A stretch of DNA of 64,000 nt, taken from contig NZ_QMFB01000004.1 in NCBI RefSeq assembly GCF_003285015.1, forward strand, positions 1 through 64,000, in the 5' to 3' direction. A model generated the notes under the pieces. The model searched no databases and was not told the DNA's origin. It worked only from the letters and a program-made list of their open reading frames with translations. Of this stretch, positions 7,783-17,615 are shown piece after piece. Each line of letters begins with the position of its first letter. The stretch's first letter is position 1. Source of the stretch: Paenibacillus contaminans (lineage in GTDB: Bacteria > Bacillota > Bacilli > Paenibacillales > NBRC-103111). The translations under genes were made by a program, and so were the position numbers.

Positions 7783-10695
7783 GCAATCCGGAATTTCTAT
7801 CCGCTCGCTGCTGCCTTCATATCCGTCGGGATAACGAATTTCGTACCGCAGGGAGGCGGGAGAGGAAATGCGAATATGAAACCGGTTGTTTTCTTCGTCT
7901 ATTCGCCAGGACACGTCGATACGTCCGCCGCCGAAGATCGGAACCGCACCTCTGGCCCAGCTTAATCCGCAAGGCTGCGGCGCGATGATCGCTTCCTTCC
8001 AGCCGGGCGCCGTCCGGCGAACGCCCAATACAATGGCACCGAGAAAATAAGCGGGAGCGGCGGACCAAGCGTGACAATGGCTCCGTGTCGGAGCGGCCGA
8101 CTTGCCGCTATTGTCTTGGTTCCCGGGATACATCTCCCAGCAGGTCGTCGCGTCATGCTCCAGCATACGGCCGTAATTCCGGCGGATATCGTCCAGAATC
8201 CAGCGATATTGTCCGATTTCGTCCATCGCCTCGTAATAGAAAAACGACATGAATGGGCTGCCGATCGGCACAAATTGTCCCGGCGGCTGCAGAAGCAGCT
8301 GTTCCAAAGCTTCTTTCCGGTCAAGCTCGGGCACCTTGCAAAGAAAGGCGGTCACCTGGGTTTGCATGCTGTATATATCCGATACCCGTCCGTCTGTATG
8401 AATGCAATCCACATAGGCGCGCTTCTCTTCCGACCAAAGGTGGAGATTGATCGCTCTTCCGAGTTCCTTGGCCCTGTTCGCCCACGCCGCCCCGTCGGTA
8501 GGTTGTCCGGCGGCGATGGCTAATTGGCCGGCAGCGGACAATGCTTTACATAGGAAGACGTTCTGATGCGTAACGACTCCGTGATTCGGCTGGTCGATCG
8601 GCGCCCAATCGAGAAAATTCCAGCCCCTCATATTCAATAATCCGAGCTCGTCCATCCTTAACAGGTAATGTTCCAGCGTAAAGCGAACATGCGGCCAGAT
8701 CCGCGAAGCGAACGCCGCGTCGCCGGTTTGCTCATAATATTCCTGGCAGGCGACAACCCACAGGAAGGTCCAATTGGGAATGACGCTGCTCAGACCGCCA
8801 GGCAACTGGTCCGCGTACAGCGGCGTCTGCCGGCTTGAACCGGGAACGAGCTCCAAGCATCGCTTCACCAGCGGTTCGGCGCCCAGCGTATAGTAACTGA
8901 CCAAAGCCTCGTTGCGGCTGTCGCCTACCCAGAACGTTTGTTCATAAGCCGGGCAATCGACAAACGTATCCTCCATGCACAGCTTCGTCGTATAGACGCT
9001 CATTTTCCAAACTTCGTTCAGCAGCGTGTCGGAGCACTGAAACCGCCCGATATCGGCGACCGGATAATGACTTTGGATCACGGAGATACCGGCGATTTTC
9101 ACCGGCTTCGCGGTTGCGGATGCGTGCCTAATCGTCAGCATCACATAGCGCAAGCCCCGCCGAACAAGGGATGAATAGCTTTGCCGGCCTGCCCGGCACG
9201 CATAGCGCAACGTATTGTCCAGACTGTGCGTGTCCTGACGCCAACCATCCCGCATATACTCGTAGCCGTAGCAATCGACGACAGTGCCTTCCTCCGCCGT
9301 CAGTTCAAACGCGATGTATCCGCTCAGTTCTCTGCCGAAATCGATGATGATTTCCGTATCCGCACCGTCGAACCGCGGAATTTCCGTCAATGCGCCGTTC
9401 GGGGATACCAGCTGCTGTAAGGAAGCGGGCACCATCACCGGTCGGCACTCCCTCTTCCAAATGCAGGAGGCAAACACATCGTCACGGCTGACCAGACTTA
9501 AAGGAATCGGTCTTACCCATTCCATCAACGCCGTCAGCGTCCCGGACTGCATGTCTTGACGAGCCTGCAAATAAGCTTCGCCCGTCATATCCAGCTCTTC
9601 GCCCGGCTCGTGATCGACGAACTTAACGGTGTGGAAAGGCCCGATCGAAACAAAAGCGGAATCTTTGCCGGTCTCGACGGCCAACGGAGACAACCACTCC
9701 AGAGGGCCGTCTCCATCCAGGCCGATGTGATAGCCGCGGCCGTGTTCCAATCCGCTCACGTCCATAACAAACAAATGGTCCCCCTGTTCCAGTTCAAGAT
9801 CCAGGAACAGCTCCGGCTTTTCCCCGCGAAAATCCTCTTCATTGTAAGCTTTGCCGTCAATCCAGCACGTGCCGAAATTAACCGCGGCGAAAGTAAAGCC
9901 GAGCGTTGCCTGTACCCGTCCCTCGGGAACCCGGATGATCGTCGCCACAAAGCCGGTGTATCCGACGAGATGGGCATGCTCCGTACTTTCCGGCACCATA
10001 TGATTGCGAATATCGATTACGGTAGTTAGCTTAACCGGGACAACCCTTGATAGCGACTCCACCCGAACCGGATAAATGCGTTCTTCCGTAAGTTTTGGAA
10101 TTCCGCTAGGCTTCAACCCTTCCCATGGCGCAGTCAACGCCGGCCCGACGATCCGGCAGAACCCCCAATTCGAGTCATCGTAATCCCGATCCATCCACCT
10201 CTCGTGCCACAATCTGCCGTCGATCCTTTCGGTAAAAGCTTGCTGGCAAGCCATGCGGGGAGCGCGCGCATCTTGTCCCAAATGACGCGACGTTTTCCAC
10301 GACGAATCCGTTCCGTAAACGTCTATCAGCCTATCGCTATCATACAGCTCCAACTGGGCAAGCAAACCGCCTCGGCCTTTCACATAATAAAAGTTTGGAA
10401 TCCCGTAATGCAGAACGATGACGGCAATCGTATTTCTCGCTCCCGTGCGTAAAAGATGACCTACCTCATAACGATCATAGGCCTGCTCGAACGGCCAGGA
10501 GCGAACGGGCCCGCGGCCGACCTGAACATCGTTGACGTACAACACATAACGGGAATCGGCGGAGATGTTGAGGACAGCCGATTCCGCATTTTCCGACGAT
10601 AACATGAAGTTTTTGCGAAAACACCACCACTCGTTGCGCGGACTCGCTTCCGTTTCCCCGTTCCAAATCCATTGGGCTACCCAATTCGTATTCAT
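7762..10695 (-). CDS. Alpha-L-rhamnosidase, glycoside hydrolase family 78
   Basis: The 977-residue protein follows the GH78 plan: N-terminal beta-sandwich modules (residues 1-400, including the ADSRYVLYVNDVQVGRGP motif), an (alpha/alpha)6 catalytic domain of about 450-850, and a C-terminal beta domain. The catalytic region shows DCPAYEQTFWVGDSRNEA, matching the family's DCP..E...W.GD acid region, and TTCWEMYPG, matching the second conserved Trp-Glu. These enzymes release terminal alpha-L-rhamnose by inversion. No signal peptide is seen, so it likely acts in the cytoplasm on imported oligosaccharides. The start ATG follows AAAGGAA by nine nt; the gene lies 32 nt after the beta-helix gene and is presumably co-transcribed. 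The substrate could be rhamnogalacturonan or another rhamnosylated glycan. Confidence 0.88.
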   Translation of the reverse strand: MNTNWVAQWIWNGETEASPRNEWWCFRKNFMLSSENAESAVLNISADSRYVLYVNDVQVGRGPVRSWPFEQAYDRYEVGHLLRTGARNTIAVIVLHYGIPNFYYVKGRGGLLAQLELYDSDRLIDVYGTDSSWKTSRHLGQDARAPRMACQQAFTERIDGRLWHERWMDRDYDDSNWGFCRIVGPALTAPWEGLKPSGIPKLTEERIYPVRVESLSRVVPVKLTTVIDIRNHMVPESTEHAHLVGYTGFVATIIRVPEGRVQATLGFTFAAVNFGTCWIDGKAYNEEDFRGEKPELFLDLELEQGDHLFVMDVSGLEHGRGYHIGLDGDGPLEWLSPLAVETGKDSAFVSIGPFHTVKFVDHEPGEELDMTGEAYLQARQDMQSGTLTALMEWVRPIPLSLVSRDDVFASCIWKRECRPVMVPASLQQLVSPNGALTEIPRFDGADTEIIIDFGRELSGYIAFELTAEEGTVVDCYGYEYMRDGWRQDTHSLDNTLRYACRAGRQSYSSLVRRGLRYVMLTIRHASATAKPVKIAGISVIQSHYPVADIGRFQCSDTLLNEVWKMSVYTTKLCMEDTFVDCPAYEQTFWVGDSRNEALVSYYTLGAEPLVKRCLELVPGSSRQTPLYADQLPGGLSSVIPNWTFLWVVACQEYYEQTGDAAFASRIWPHVRFTLEHYLLRMDELGLLNMRGWNFLDWAPIDQPNHGVVTHQNVFLCKALSAAGQLAIAAGQPTDGAAWANRAKELGRAINLHLWSEEKRAYVDCIHTDGRVSDIYSMQTQVTAFLCKVPELDRKEALEQLLLQPPGQFVPIGSPFMSFFYYEAMDEIGQYRWILDDIRRNYGRMLEHDATTCWEMYPGNQDNSGKSAAPTRSHCHAWSAAPAYFLGAIVLGVRRTAPGWKEAIIAPQPCGLSWARGAVPIFGGGRIDVSWRIDEENNRFHIRISSPASLRYEIRYPDGYEGSSERIEIPDCTTEYMQ

Positions 10696-10727
10696 CGAAA
10701 GTAATTCCTTTCTTGTAGGTCAAGCGC

Positions 10728-12779
10728 TTAGACGGCTGTAACCGTAATTGCCCCGGTGTCGCTCACCGTTATTTTGTAAGGCGTGCCGTTCGGCGATTTG
10801 ACGATTAACCCCGAACCGCTGAAGTTTAACGCTGCGTTCATCCGGTTTAACAAAGAGTTATGGTATGCCGTCTGAAGCGAAAACAGCTCGAGTCCCGTTA
10901 CAAAGATCGATACGGCTCCGCTGCCGTTCCCTTGCGCTCCTATTTGTAACATACCGAAATAAGCGTCGGAAGGGACTACTCCTTGAATATAGTATTCTTT
11001 CCAAGCCGTGCCCAGCGTTCCCGCTCCGCTTGCATTCGAGAGCATAACCGTTTGGCCGGATACCGACGTTCCGTCTTCTTTAAACCAAATCACTTTTACT
11101 AACGTATCGCTTCCTATCGTTCCCGAGCTGACTTTTCCTTGAGCCTTGAATGCAAAGCCTTCGCCGGGAACCGTTTGGAACAAAGGGGAATATATATACA
11201 AGTTGTTATTGGCTCCGTTTGCCTTTACCTCAATCGCCGTTCGGTAACCGCCCGGCAAATTCGACGTCGTTTTGCGAAAAAAGTTTCCGCTGCCATTTAC
11301 ACTGAAGCCCGACCAGCTCGATTTGGAAGCCATATCGGCTGCCGCCGTCATAGACTCTCCGGTCGTGTCGGCGGATTCCGCCCAGTTAACGGCCCCTTGC
11401 AATCGATCGGAGACATGCGTAACGACGTCCGAAACCTGGAACGTCGTATTCGTAACCAGCACCCGATCTCTACGGCTGTCCGCGATACGGTTTGCCGACC
11501 ATTCGATTAGCTGGGAATTATCCATGATGACCGAATAGGCGGGCGACCCGGCAAGTCCCGCTACAATCGAAGCCTCAGAGATAAAGCCGCCGCCCGGACG
11601 AACACAACGAATATTGTCCAGCAGCAGCCGTCCAGTACTGCCAGTCTCAAGCTTGAACAAATCAAATTGCAACTGGCTAAGATACCCTCCGGTCACGTCG
11701 CGGATGACCGCCTCGCCCTGCAAGTAACCCCAACTTGCAGCCACTTCGATTAAGCAATCGAGCAGTTGAAAGTCCTCACCTTTGAACCCATAGCCGTACG
11801 GCGCGGCCGTTTTTATGATTTCGCTGCTGACGATCGATATTGTCGACTTAGGCTCGGTGCTCTTCACTTCAAAGGCCGTCGCCAGCTCATTGTCGAAATG
11901 GGCCGAATTCCAGGAATATTGGTTGCAGTCCAGAATGCTGCCGATTACCTTGAGCGCGCCATTGGGTTGGTAGCATCGGATGCAGTTCTGCACCTCCCGG
12001 GTGCGAAAGCCATAGATCAAGTTTTCGCTTTGCGGAGCGTCAACGACTGCATCCGTGAAATGCGAGCCATATTGGAGTCCGACCAGCACGCGATAAATAC
12101 ACATGCCAAATACGGTATTGTGCTGGGCGGCATGGCTGGCCGAGTAAGAATACCAATGGATGCCGCAGCGGTAATGGATATTGTAGTCGCCATACACGAA
12201 AATGTTGAACAAATTGAGGTAGCGGCCGTTGATTTTCAGTATCGCATCCCTGTCTTCCTCCGAATCACTCGCCGTGCTGATTCCAAACAGAAAGTAACCG
12301 TTGAAATCGATCGTCTGATTGTCTTTGCCGATTCGTACCGAGCGCACGTAATAATGGCGGGTGAAAATCACGGTTCGACCAGAATCGAAAGCGGCCTGAA
12401 CGGCTTCAGTATCGTCCCGCCCAGTCCCGACTTTATAAAAGTCCGGAGTTACGCCTCTCCCGGCAAATTCCGAATCGATCATTTCAAAATTGCCGTTAAC
12501 GTCGAGGCTATCCAAAGGATCCATTTGCTTCAGCTTCAAATTTGGCGTTAAGGTCGTTGTGGAGGACCCAGTACCTGTACTGCCTCTCATTAAATCCTTT
12601 ACCTTTGTGCGGGTCTCGGCCGAATCTGCGTAGGCTTTCGACATAGCTCCGTCAACCAGCCCTGACGAAGCAAGCGCAACGCCAGCCATCCCTAAAGAAG
12701 CGAGCAGCTTTCTTCTGCTAATCATGCTTTTCTCTTGTTTAGTGTTTTGCAGGTTTTCCAATTCCTTATCGTCTAACAT
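10728..12779 (-). CDS. Tat-exported right-handed beta-helix protein (pectate-lyase-like)
   Basis: The 683-residue protein has a twin-arginine signal (SRRKLLASLGMAG, residues 21-33, then AYA) preceded by a 20-residue hydrophilic extension. A GRDDTEAVQAAFDSG motif near residue 122 is the usual entry to Pectate_lyase_3/GH28-like parallel beta-helices, and the following 300 residues have the short repetitive strands of that fold. Residues about 470-620 look like a carbohydrate-binding beta-sandwich. AGGAGGAATGAACG precedes the ATG. It lies between the SLH beta-propeller protein and the rhamnosidase. A polysaccharide lyase or hydrolase attacking the backbone outside the cell fits; catalytic residues cannot be assigned. 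Confidence 0.75.
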   Translation of the reverse strand: MLDDKELENLQNTKQEKSMISRRKLLASLGMAGVALASSGLVDGAMSKAYADSAETRTKVKDLMRGSTGTGSSTTTLTPNLKLKQMDPLDSLDVNGNFEMIDSEFAGRGVTPDFYKVGTGRDDTEAVQAAFDSGRTVIFTRHYYVRSVRIGKDNQTIDFNGYFLFGISTASDSEEDRDAILKINGRYLNLFNIFVYGDYNIHYRCGIHWYSYSASHAAQHNTVFGMCIYRVLVGLQYGSHFTDAVVDAPQSENLIYGFRTREVQNCIRCYQPNGALKVIGSILDCNQYSWNSAHFDNELATAFEVKSTEPKSTISIVSSEIIKTAAPYGYGFKGEDFQLLDCLIEVAASWGYLQGEAVIRDVTGGYLSQLQFDLFKLETGSTGRLLLDNIRCVRPGGGFISEASIVAGLAGSPAYSVIMDNSQLIEWSANRIADSRRDRVLVTNTTFQVSDVVTHVSDRLQGAVNWAESADTTGESMTAAADMASKSSWSGFSVNGSGNFFRKTTSNLPGGYRTAIEVKANGANNNLYIYSPLFQTVPGEGFAFKAQGKVSSGTIGSDTLVKVIWFKEDGTSVSGQTVMLSNASGAGTLGTAWKEYYIQGVVPSDAYFGMLQIGAQGNGSGAVSIFVTGLELFSLQTAYHNSLLNRMNAALNFSGSGLIVKSPNGTPYKITVSDTGAITVTAV

Positions 12780-12829
12780 CGTTCATTCCTCCTGTAAGTT
12801 TGAGATGGAATTCGATAAAGGGAAACGTT

Positions 12830-15634
12830 TTACTCATTCATAAACCCTGCGGTCTGCAGCATCCGTTTAATAACAACCGCAGCCTGTGCGCGTGTAGCTT
12901 TGTCCTGAGGAGCAAATTGATGTTCTGTGATGCCTCTCATCATACCGGATTCAAGCATTTGTGCTGCCGCAACCTGTGCCCATGAACTTATCGCCGATTT
13001 ATCTTCGAAACCAGCCAGCAAAGGAAGCAGCTTCCCTGCAACAGCAATAGGTTTATTAGCAAACAATAACGCATTTGAAAGCATCACAGCCATTTGCTCT
13101 CTCGTTATCGTATCGTTAGGCCGGAAGGTTCCGTCTTCAAACCCGCTGACGATTTGCGCCCTCACCGCCGCGCCAATTGCACCCGCGAACCAGTCGGTTT
13201 CTCCAATATCCGTAAATGCAGGGATCGAATCCTCTTCAAGCCCTAATGCACGGATAATGAGGCTGACGAACTCTGCACGAGTGACATTCCCTTCCGGAAC
13301 AAAGTCCGTTTCGGTCTGCCCATTTACAATGAGCTTGGAGGCAAGCAGCTCCACATCGGTTTGCGACCAGTGGCCTTGGAGATCATCAAAGGATCGTATG
13401 GACTGAGCTATCGTGTACAGACTGTTTCCAGTGCGGAAGATATGAACCTCCGTTAATCCGTTCGTTGTTGTAAAGGTGGAAGGAACAAATGAGAATTCGC
13501 CGGTTTGCGGATGGAGCCTGATTGCCGTCGACTGTGCAGGATCAATAGCTTCCGACACTCTGTTCCTTTTTGGCCCGCTTTCAACAATACTTCTGCTCAC
13601 ATACGTACGTCCGAAGTCAGTGAATACTTGTTTACTGCCATCCACCTCGATACTAAGAGTGAAGTCAATGATGTCTCCTACAAGCATTATGCCGGCTGTT
13701 TTCGCCTGCTCAGCCATCTGTTCTTTGGCTGCGTCTGTGAGCGTTTCCATCGTAACGAAAAAAGTAGCGTGCTCGAGCTTGCCGCCGAGCTGCTTCAATT
13801 GAGCTGTAAGCGTAGGGAAGTGGATCGGTAATGTGTAGCTGGCATTTTCCGTCTTAATTTTGATTAAGGCATAGGGATTTTCACTAGCTGCCGCAGTAAG
13901 CACTTGAGCCGGAATACCAACATTACGAATCGCTTCCGTACCCGGTAATTCAAACAAAATGGTTTGCGACCCCTTTGCATTTCCTTTAATTATTCGAAAT
14001 GCTTTCATTAGCGATTCCGTATGCAGCATTGCTGTAGCCTCAGCTTTTCCGTTCGTTTCCGCAGTTGCCTTTACGGTGAATGCTGCCGCACGGTTAGTAA
14101 GCGTTGCTCCGCTTGCAGTCTCTTCTACATCTTCGGATTCCGGCTGAAAGGTGTCCGTCTTTTCCGAAGTGTTTGTATCGGGTGGATTCGGGGGTCTGTA
14201 TTCAATGGGGGCTTCGGCCCGAATCACGGTTAAGGTGTAGGTCTTGCTAGTAAAGCCATCTGCTGCCGCAGTCACAAGCAATATTTGATTGGTTCCTACT
14301 TGAAGGCTTATGGGATTCGACACACCGCCGCTATAAGCTTGACCATTGAGTCTCATTGTAGTCGCGGGGTCATAGGTAACCGCTGTTACACTGATGCTGG
14401 ATACGGTATGACTGACTTCAATAGAGTAAGAGAATACTTCCGGAGCAAACGAAGGCTGCAAAGCGCCTGCACTAACACTGATTTTACTTAGATCAGCATT
14501 CGGTTCGCTATCACCGGCCCGCTCCTCGCCGATGACGGTTATTTCGTCACTGTTGAAGTTCGCCAAATAGACTTTGTTCAGTCCTATGTTCACAGCAGCA
14601 GCAATTGGGTTCGTTCCTGCCGCTGCAGTAGAAGTCGTCTGACTCCTTCCATCGATCACCGTCACATCGTTGCTGTCGTAATTCGCTATATGAATCTTAT
14701 TCGTCTCTGCGTTGATGGCCAGCGAACTTGGTCCGGATCCGACGGATACCGTGGAGATGCTGTGATTGGCGCCATCAATTACGGTCACATTGTTACTCGT
14801 GGTATTGGTCACATAAATCATTCCGGTCACCGGATTTACTTCCACTGCAGTCGGCGTTATACCAACATTCAGAGTAGAGACATCACCCGTAGTTCCATCA
14901 ATTACAGTGACGGTATTACTGTAGAAGTTGGCCACGTACACGCTGCCTGTCAGAGGATTTACCGCTAATGCATTGGGTCCGGCCCCCGTAGAAACCGAGG
15001 AGGAACTGTTACTGACACCGTCGATGACTGTCACCGTGTCACCATCCACGTTCGCGACATAAATCTTGTTTGCGGCTTCATTAACAGCAATGGCAAACGG
15101 ACTTTCCCCAACTTGTATCGTTGCAGTTACGGCTTCGGTATCCATATCCGCAGTGGCTCCGTCAATGACCGTCACTGTATCGCTGCCTAAGTTCGCCACA
15201 TAAATCTTGTTAGTCACCGTATTGACCGCCACAGCAAAGGGCAGAATTCCAACATCCACCTCTATGGTATTGTTCGTCACGCCGTCGATGACTGTTACCG
15301 TATCGCTATCCGCGTTCGCCACGTAGATCTTGTTCGTCACCGGATTCACGGCTAAAGCATAAGGCGTTGTTCCAACATCTATGTTCGCCACGGTGACAAC
15401 ACCCCCGCCATATGTATCTTCCAGCACGGTCACGCTGTCGCTGTCGGCATTGGCTACGTAGATCCTGCTAGTCACCGGATTGACTGCAACGGCATGCGGC
15501 CCTCTACCTGCAGCGACATTTGTGGATGAAGCAGCTGCAGACACTTGCGAAACAGGCAATCCTCCAGCAAGTAACAGGAAGACGATCATTCCTACTAAGC
15601 CATATCGCAGTAGGGGGGTTGTTTGAACATTCAT
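12830..15634 (-). CDS. SLH-anchored YVTN beta-propeller protein with cadherin-like domain
   Basis: A signal peptide (ending VSAAA) is followed by eight repeats of the YVTN type, each about 42 residues with core NKIYVANxxSDTVTVIDG, which build one surface beta-propeller (residues about 40-380). Next is a cadherin-like beta-sandwich (ISVSAGALQPSFAPEVFSYS onward), a Thr/Glu-rich linker, a further domain, and three SLH repeats (about 745-930, with the TRAEF/TREQM/TRAQA signatures) that bind secondary cell-wall polymer. The role is probably binding of polysaccharide or protein at the cell surface. I chose the ATG at 15634; a TTG two codons upstream is closer to the AAAGGA site and is an alternative. 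Promoter element 15825-15887 lies upstream. Confidence 0.88.
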   Translation of the reverse strand: MNVQTTPLLRYGLVGMIVFLLLAGGLPVSQVSAAASSTNVAAGRGPHAVAVNPVTSRIYVANADSDSVTVLEDTYGGGVVTVANIDVGTTPYALAVNPVTNKIYVANADSDTVTVIDGVTNNTIEVDVGILPFAVAVNTVTNKIYVANLGSDTVTVIDGATADMDTEAVTATIQVGESPFAIAVNEAANKIYVANVDGDTVTVIDGVSNSSSSVSTGAGPNALAVNPLTGSVYVANFYSNTVTVIDGTTGDVSTLNVGITPTAVEVNPVTGMIYVTNTTSNNVTVIDGANHSISTVSVGSGPSSLAINAETNKIHIANYDSNDVTVIDGRSQTTSTAAAGTNPIAAAVNIGLNKVYLANFNSDEITVIGEERAGDSEPNADLSKISVSAGALQPSFAPEVFSYSIEVSHTVSSISVTAVTYDPATTMRLNGQAYSGGVSNPISLQVGTNQILLVTAAADGFTSKTYTLTVIRAEAPIEYRPPNPPDTNTSEKTDTFQPESEDVEETASGATLTNRAAAFTVKATAETNGKAEATAMLHTESLMKAFRIIKGNAKGSQTILFELPGTEAIRNVGIPAQVLTAAASENPYALIKIKTENASYTLPIHFPTLTAQLKQLGGKLEHATFFVTMETLTDAAKEQMAEQAKTAGIMLVGDIIDFTLSIEVDGSKQVFTDFGRTYVSRSIVESGPKRNRVSEAIDPAQSTAIRLHPQTGEFSFVPSTFTTTNGLTEVHIFRTGNSLYTIAQSIRSFDDLQGHWSQTDVELLASKLIVNGQTETDFVPEGNVTRAEFVSLIIRALGLEEDSIPAFTDIGETDWFAGAIGAAVRAQIVSGFEDGTFRPNDTITREQMAVMLSNALLFANKPIAVAGKLLPLLAGFEDKSAISSWAQVAAAQMLESGMMRGITEHQFAPQDKATRAQAAVVIKRMLQTAGFMNE

Positions 15635-15824
15635 TAACAACCAATCCTTTCCACATATTTGTTAACGCTTTCAATTTGAAAACAAGTTTTAAATCAGTTT
15701 TCACACGTACTTTATGCTTTCATCGTGTTTAGGTTGTTTAGCAGATCACCTATTCCTCCTTTTAATGGCCTTGCCATCCTTTAGTTGATCAGCATGCTGT
15801 GCTCCCTTCTTTATTGATGTCTTC

Positions 15825-15887
15825 ATTCTATTTACCCCGTTCGGTTCGAACAATCCAAATGCATTGCGATTGCATGTACTCTGTTGT
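15825..15887 (-). promoter_or_regulatory. Promoter with shared 41-bp element, copy 2
   Basis: TTGTTC (15848-15853), 17-bp spacer and TAGAAT (15825-15830) form a promoter reading into the beta-propeller gene, leaving a leader of about 180 nt. The element 15847-15887 matches copy 1 at 7742-7782 at all but four positions. It lies just beyond the terminator of the response-regulator gene, so it starts a separate transcript rather than relying on read-through. Confidence 0.65.
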
Positions 15888-15914
15888 CATCTTGTCCCGC
15901 ATCGGCGATTTGCA

Positions 15915-15956
15915 TATAAAAATCCGCCTTTCACAGTTTTCTCTGCGCAAGGCGGA
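15915..15956 (-). terminator. Terminator of the yesM/yesN-like pair
   Basis: On the minus strand TCCGCCTT pairs with AAGGCGGA across an 18-nt loop, followed by TTTTTAT. It lies 16 nt after the response-regulator stop codon. Confidence 0.8.
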
Positions 15957-15971
15957 AGCGTAACCGCTCGA

Positions 15972-17609
15972 TTATTTTCTTGCATGATCTCTATATTCTT
16001 GCGGACTCATGCCTACGTGCTTCTTAAAATACTTGCTGAAGTACGAAAAATTTTCGAAGCCCAGCTCCAAGCTGACTTGCTGAATTTTGGCAAAATCGTT
16101 GCTGAGCAGCTGCTTCGCTTTGGTTATTTTCAATTCGATCAATCGTTCCGCAAGCGTATAGCCTTTCTCCGAATGATAAAGCCTGGAAAGATAATAAGGA
16201 CTTAAATGCACCTGCTTCGCCAACTGCTGGAGCGACAAATCTCCATTTAAGTGCCGAACCATGTAACGGTCCACGGTATCGATGATATGCCGTTTTTGAT
16301 CCGTTTGTTTCAGCTCCATCTGATTCATCACGATCTCCGAAAGCCTAACGAAATAGACAAGCAAGTCTTCCCAATTTCCATGCGCTTTGTAATCGGAAAG
16401 CAGCGATAGGTCAATGCCGCTTTCCTTGACTGCAGCGCCCAAGTTTTTTTTGTTTATAAAAGCGATGAACATCGCCGACAAGCAGCAGTAAAACTCCAAC
16501 TGCAGAGTATAATCGACGAACACCGGCTTTTGCGTTTCGCGAAAGCAGTTAATCAGCTCCGTCTTAAACGATTCCGACTCCCCCGACTCCAACAGCGTTT
16601 GAAGAGCAAAAACCGCTTCTTGAGGCCTTTTTTCCAAATACGACTCTTGCTCGTTAGAGGGAACGTCTACCAGAATAATTTCTTCCTCCAGCCCTATGCC
16701 CTGGGTGAAAAGCTCGCTCATTGAGCGAAAATCCCTGTGCAAGCATGTCCAATTTGTCAAAGGACTGCCAAGAACGATCGATAGCGGCAAGCTTAGCATT
16801 TGACGTACCGTTTGTTGAATTTTTTCAAGCATCTCCTGCACGAAGAGGTACGTTTGCTCGGAAGCCCGCACGGAAATTCCGCCTTCCTCCGCAGGCGCTT
16901 GTATCAACCAGATCATGTTCGTCTCTTCCTTGGCCGGAATGACGCTGACGACCGGCGACAAATACTCCTGAATAATATTGCTGCAGGCGTACTCCATGAG
17001 CAGCCTGTCGTTTGCCGTCATATGCGCCGGCCAGCGGTCGACCCGGGCCATGATCAGCATCACGGGACTATCGCTCTGCATCGGAATATCGAGGAAATCC
17101 AGCTGCTCCTGAATGGCGGTAACCGAATCATTCCCTTTATAGAGCAAATTATGAACGAAATCACGCAGCAATAACGGCTGGGCGCTTCTCAACTGGAGAC
17201 GAGCTTTCGTCAGCAGCTCGATTTCGTCAATCTCGCGTTCTACTTCATCGATGGCGCGACGAATCAATTCCTCGATCGTTTCCTCATCCGCCGGCTTCAG
17301 CAAATAATCGTACGCGCCTTGACGCAAAGCGCCCTGTAAATACGTGTAATCCGAGTAGCCCGACAAAAAAATAATTTTACACCTCGGCCACTGCATGCGT
17401 ACTTTTTCGGCCAGCTCCAGCCCCGTCATTCCCGGCATTTTGATATCCGTCAGGAGAATATCGATACGATTCTCGGCAAAAATTTGCAGCGCTTCTCGCG
17501 GCGTTTCCGCTTTCCAAACGGCAAGGTTCCAATCCGTCAAATCTTCCAAAATTCCCGCTATTCCTTCAACGATAATCGTCTCGTCATCAACTACCAGAAT
17601 ATGATTCAT
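15972..17609 (-). CDS. YesN-type response regulator with AraC output domain
   Basis: The 545-residue protein has an N-terminal receiver domain with DD at 8-9 and phosphoacceptor D55 (LLTDIKMPG), a long middle region, and a C-terminal AraC double helix-turn-helix (about 440-543) with the closing signature KYFKKHVGMSPQEYR. It should bind DNA on phosphorylation by the kinase encoded just upstream (6-nt gap; AAGGAG before ATG). In this family the targets are usually the neighbouring transporter operon. The shared promoter elements at 7742-7782 and 15847-15887 are candidate sites. Confidence 0.92.
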   Translation of the reverse strand: MNHILVVDDETIIVEGIAGILEDLTDWNLAVWKAETPREALQIFAENRIDILLTDIKMPGMTGLELAEKVRMQWPRCKIIFLSGYSDYTYLQGALRQGAYDYLLKPADEETIEELIRRAIDEVEREIDEIELLTKARLQLRSAQPLLLRDFVHNLLYKGNDSVTAIQEQLDFLDIPMQSDSPVMLIMARVDRWPAHMTANDRLLMEYACSNIIQEYLSPVVSVIPAKEETNMIWLIQAPAEEGGISVRASEQTYLFVQEMLEKIQQTVRQMLSLPLSIVLGSPLTNWTCLHRDFRSMSELFTQGIGLEEEIILVDVPSNEQESYLEKRPQEAVFALQTLLESGESESFKTELINCFRETQKPVFVDYTLQLEFYCCLSAMFIAFINKKNLGAAVKESGIDLSLLSDYKAHGNWEDLLVYFVRLSEIVMNQMELKQTDQKRHIIDTVDRYMVRHLNGDLSLQQLAKQVHLSPYYLSRLYHSEKGYTLAERLIELKITKAKQLLSNDFAKIQQVSLELGFENFSYFSKYFKKHVGMSPQEYRDHARK

Positions 17610-17615
17610 AACGGC

